Shown here piece by piece: positions 61,191 to 64,000 of a stretch of DNA of 64,000 nt; the first letter of the stretch is position 1, and every line of letters starts with the position of its first letter. The DNA comes from Styela clava. Lineage: Eukaryota > Chordata > Ascidiacea > Stolidobranchia > Styelidae. The notes beneath the pieces were generated by a model, which saw only the letters and a program-made list of their open reading frames with translations, had not been told where the DNA came from and ran no database searches. The stretch is from positions 15,195,001 to 15,259,000 of the forward strand of contig NC_135254.1 in the NCBI RefSeq assembly GCF_964204865.1, written 5' to 3'. Position numbers and translations under genes: made by a program.

Positions 61191-63461
61191 AAATGCCTTG
61201 CCATATTAATTTAAATCTGTTAACGTAACTAACTCATGATTACGTCGACTTGTGAAAGAATAAAAGCGTTACGTTTCTAAAATATATATCGCAGTAATCT
61301 GTGAATATGAAATGCCTGGTAATATAGCCAGTTATTCCATTGTTTATTGCATGCAAATTCTTCCGCATATTATAGATAAGCGTTTTTTGAACTTCAAATG
61401 TATTCGAAACAGTGAACTATTCGGTATTGGCCACTCGTAGGTAAACCCGCTACCGCAATTTTTCCGTTAGACTCATAATCTTTGACGTTGAAGGACTAAG
61501 GTAATATCTTGTACTTGATTTTATGTAATTTGTGTAATACTAATTACCGAAATATGTTCCAACGCTACGGACTACGGTAAATATTCCCGTGGTTTCAAAA
61601 GAGCTTTGAAACGGGATTTCACTGTATGAGAATTGCATTTTTAGATTGGCTTTCTGCCACGTTGAAGTCACTACCACTCTAATCACAACCCTCTAACGAC
61701 TACGTGATTGAAGAGGCGTTATAAACTCTTCATTTCATTTTCAGTTTTCCACGATAAAAACAGTGAATGAGGAGGCCTCTTTATTTCATTTTATTCAGTT
61801 TTCCACGATAAAAACAATCTCAAAACTTTCCAAGACTAGACTAACATTGAAAACATATTGAACGGTATATATGTAGGGATGAATTAAATGTCCCTAAACT
61901 AAATGACCAGAGAGTTTGACAAGCCCGTGAATCGATGCTCTAAGAACGACCAGAGATCGTAGGTTTTATGGTATTTTCAAATTTGAGGTAATGGCATTGG
62001 TTACTTAAGATATGTAAATGGTGAATGACTCAAAGTAAGGTATAAGGCATTAAAAAGTAACTATAATGGTCTAGTTGTTGTAACTAAGTAGGTTTAAAAA
62101 AATCATCATCATCAATCATTTCAAAATTGAGCAACATTAAAGTTGGCTCATGTAATATGATATGATTTTGAAAGCTTTATATTATAGAAACGAAAGCGCA
62201 CTGACATGAGAGTGAGAGTATATTCCTTCAAAGGCCAGAATGAATCATGTATACAGCACCTAATGAAAGTGATGAATTGAATATTCCCGTTTTTGAAAAA
62301 ATAGTGTTCACAAGCAACAAGAAATATATGACATTGGAAGGCATAGAGAGTGAGGGTTAAATGCTAATTGGAGCGCTTAGTATCAGCAATAATGTCAGCA
62401 TCAGCATTTCCCTGAATACCGGGAATTAATAAAAATAGAAGAAAGAACACCAATGTTAAATTATAAATTACAATAGTTTTTCATTCTGCTTTTAAGAAAA
62501 TTACAAGCAGGACATTCATGAGAAAACATGCAAATGCTAGTGAACCATGCATGTTTATTCATACATGCGCGCAAGAAAGAAGTTGTAAACGGAAATAAAG
62601 AGATGACATTTGAGATAACATGAAGCACATAATTTGAGATGACATGATGCTATAAAGATATCGGGTATAAATGCAAAATGGGAAATCCTACATCATTTAC
62701 AGTAAGGTTCAAAATGTGAACACAAAAATTGGGATATCCAACCAATAAAAAATTATTACATTATTGAGAAATTAATTTACAATATTTTATAATAATGAAA
62801 GCATATAACACCAGTATATCATATTGATTCGAAATGTTGTCACACAATTATATTGTGTTTCCATGCATAGTTTGGCATATTAAAACATGAACTTAACCAA
62901 AGGACTTAGTAAATGCTAGGACATTATCTGGGGGAAGACATATTTTCACTGCAAGATTTCAAGATTACACACTGAAAACTATTGCTACAGAAAGTAATCA
63001 GGAACTTCATTATAGAATATATATAACAGCATATGCACCCACCCACATAAATAACAAGTTTATCTTATAACAAGAACAAAATAACACAGTATGGAGTAGT
63101 AGCAGAGAAATTGTTATTTTAGGATTGCAGACAATGCATTAGTACAAAGTGGTTATGATTCATGAATGAAATCAGATCTTATTGATTGACTTCAAAACAA
63201 ACAAGGACTAGACAAAGTATATAATATCGTGTACACAAATGCTACAGTCCCCATAAATAGTGTTTAATAATTGGCAAAAAATACTGAAAGCAAATTAAAA
63301 CATAATTCTGTATCTTGGAAAAATGAATCTCAAACAAATACAATTTAGTATGTTGCACGTTATTTGAAGAAAAAAAATAAATATTTGGAATTTGTGTACA
63401 CAAGTTGAAGTCAGTGATATTAATTTGAACAGTAGCACAAATAGAGCTATTAGGTTATTAA
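61191..63461. other. Gene-free AT-rich stretch
   Basis: No gene recognised. A short local duplication at about 61732-61818 repeats tttcattttcagttttccac and gataaaaaca. The region could be an intron or flank of a gene outside the window. Confidence 0.45.
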
Positions 63462-63591
63462 ACGACGCTTCTGTAGTATGTGCACTGAGATGGCGTACAA
63501 CCTGATAACCCTAACGTGGTACACATACTATGTTCAGGCTGTGTGCCATCTTGGTGCACATGATGGGACGGGATGCACACACGGGAGCACC
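63462..63591 (+). mobile_element. Palindromic MITE, copy 4
   Basis: Contains agtatgtgcactgagatggc on one arm and gtgccatcttggtgcacat on the other, with cctgataaccctaacgtggt at the centre. Ends in cgggagcacc, the complement of the ggtgctcccg start seen in copy 2. Confidence 0.78.
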
Positions 63592-64000
63592 TATTAAACA
63601 TATAAAGGTATTCAAACTCAGCGATTGTGTGATCTCAGTGATTTTAGGTAGGGTTAGGAACTGAATTTTATGAGAATGTCTTCAAGACACGAAAATGGAA
63701 ATCACAAAAGTAAGTGAGATTGCATACTAGTAGCAAGTCGAAATGATAAAATATTCGTGGCAGTAAAGGATCAGACCAGGAGATTGCACTCTTTCAAATG
63801 TTTGTGTAAATAAAATGATAACTATAGGGCTGACTATGTGCTATTAGGTGAAATCTATGAAAAAGTTGATCTGTCACGAAAATGTTTAGATTAGCTGGAT
63901 GGATAACCTTGGATGCAACAATTGGAATACAGTTTGCATAAAAAACAGTAGCAATAAATAAACTATAAAACAAGATTAACAATGAGAGTGATTTTTATGA
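63592..64000. other. Gene-free end of the window
   Basis: AT-rich, no gene or clear repeat seen. Confidence 0.4.

Overview
This window looks like nuclear DNA from an invertebrate animal, most likely an ascidian-type tunicate; that placement is an inference. It is AT-rich. Genes have short GT-AG introns, CoA synthase is the fused animal form, and transposon debris (P-element-like THAP transposases, hAT elements, a tRNA-derived SINE, palindromic MITEs) fills the spaces between genes. Nothing bacterial or viral is evident. Gene models were spliced by hand from phase-compatible exons, so individual junctions need transcript support.

Layout. 12-5761 (+) is the 3' part of an SLC23 nucleobase/ascorbate transporter gene (9 exons, 521 residues, N-terminus outside the window). 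6865-15427 (+) is a 15-exon gene for an 845-residue protein with an almost mirror-symmetric plan: possible myristoylation site and coiled coil, Tudor-like module, TIR, TIR, basic linker, Tudor-like module. It is the most unusual gene here. 16445-26302 holds a decayed THAP/P-element-like transposase gene, a 2.2-kb hAT element with a perfect 8-bp target duplication and a SINE. 27112-28035 (+) is an intronless SLC25A32-type mitochondrial carrier, followed by a six-exon COASY gene (28736-32251, +). 34573-44845 holds two P-element-like transposons in tandem, separated and flanked by the same 8-bp word; together they split an older dispersed repeat, and the second carries an 892-bp hAT element inside a hairpin. 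46291-47562 (-) is an intronless acyl-CoA thioesterase/BAAT-family gene. From 47.6 kb to the end I recognise no gene; there are dispersed repeats, a tRNA(Trp)-complementary segment between two 79-bp repeats, a hAT-like element, a 35-bp minisatellite, local duplications and MITEs.

How the genes relate. COASY makes coenzyme A and the thioesterase hydrolyses acyl-CoA; the SLC25A32-type carrier moves folate or FAD into mitochondria and the SLC23 protein transports ascorbate or nucleobases at the plasma membrane. These are ordinary metabolic roles, and their proximity need not mean co-regulation. The TIR/Tudor protein is a candidate for innate signalling or NAD+ metabolism, but its role is unknown.
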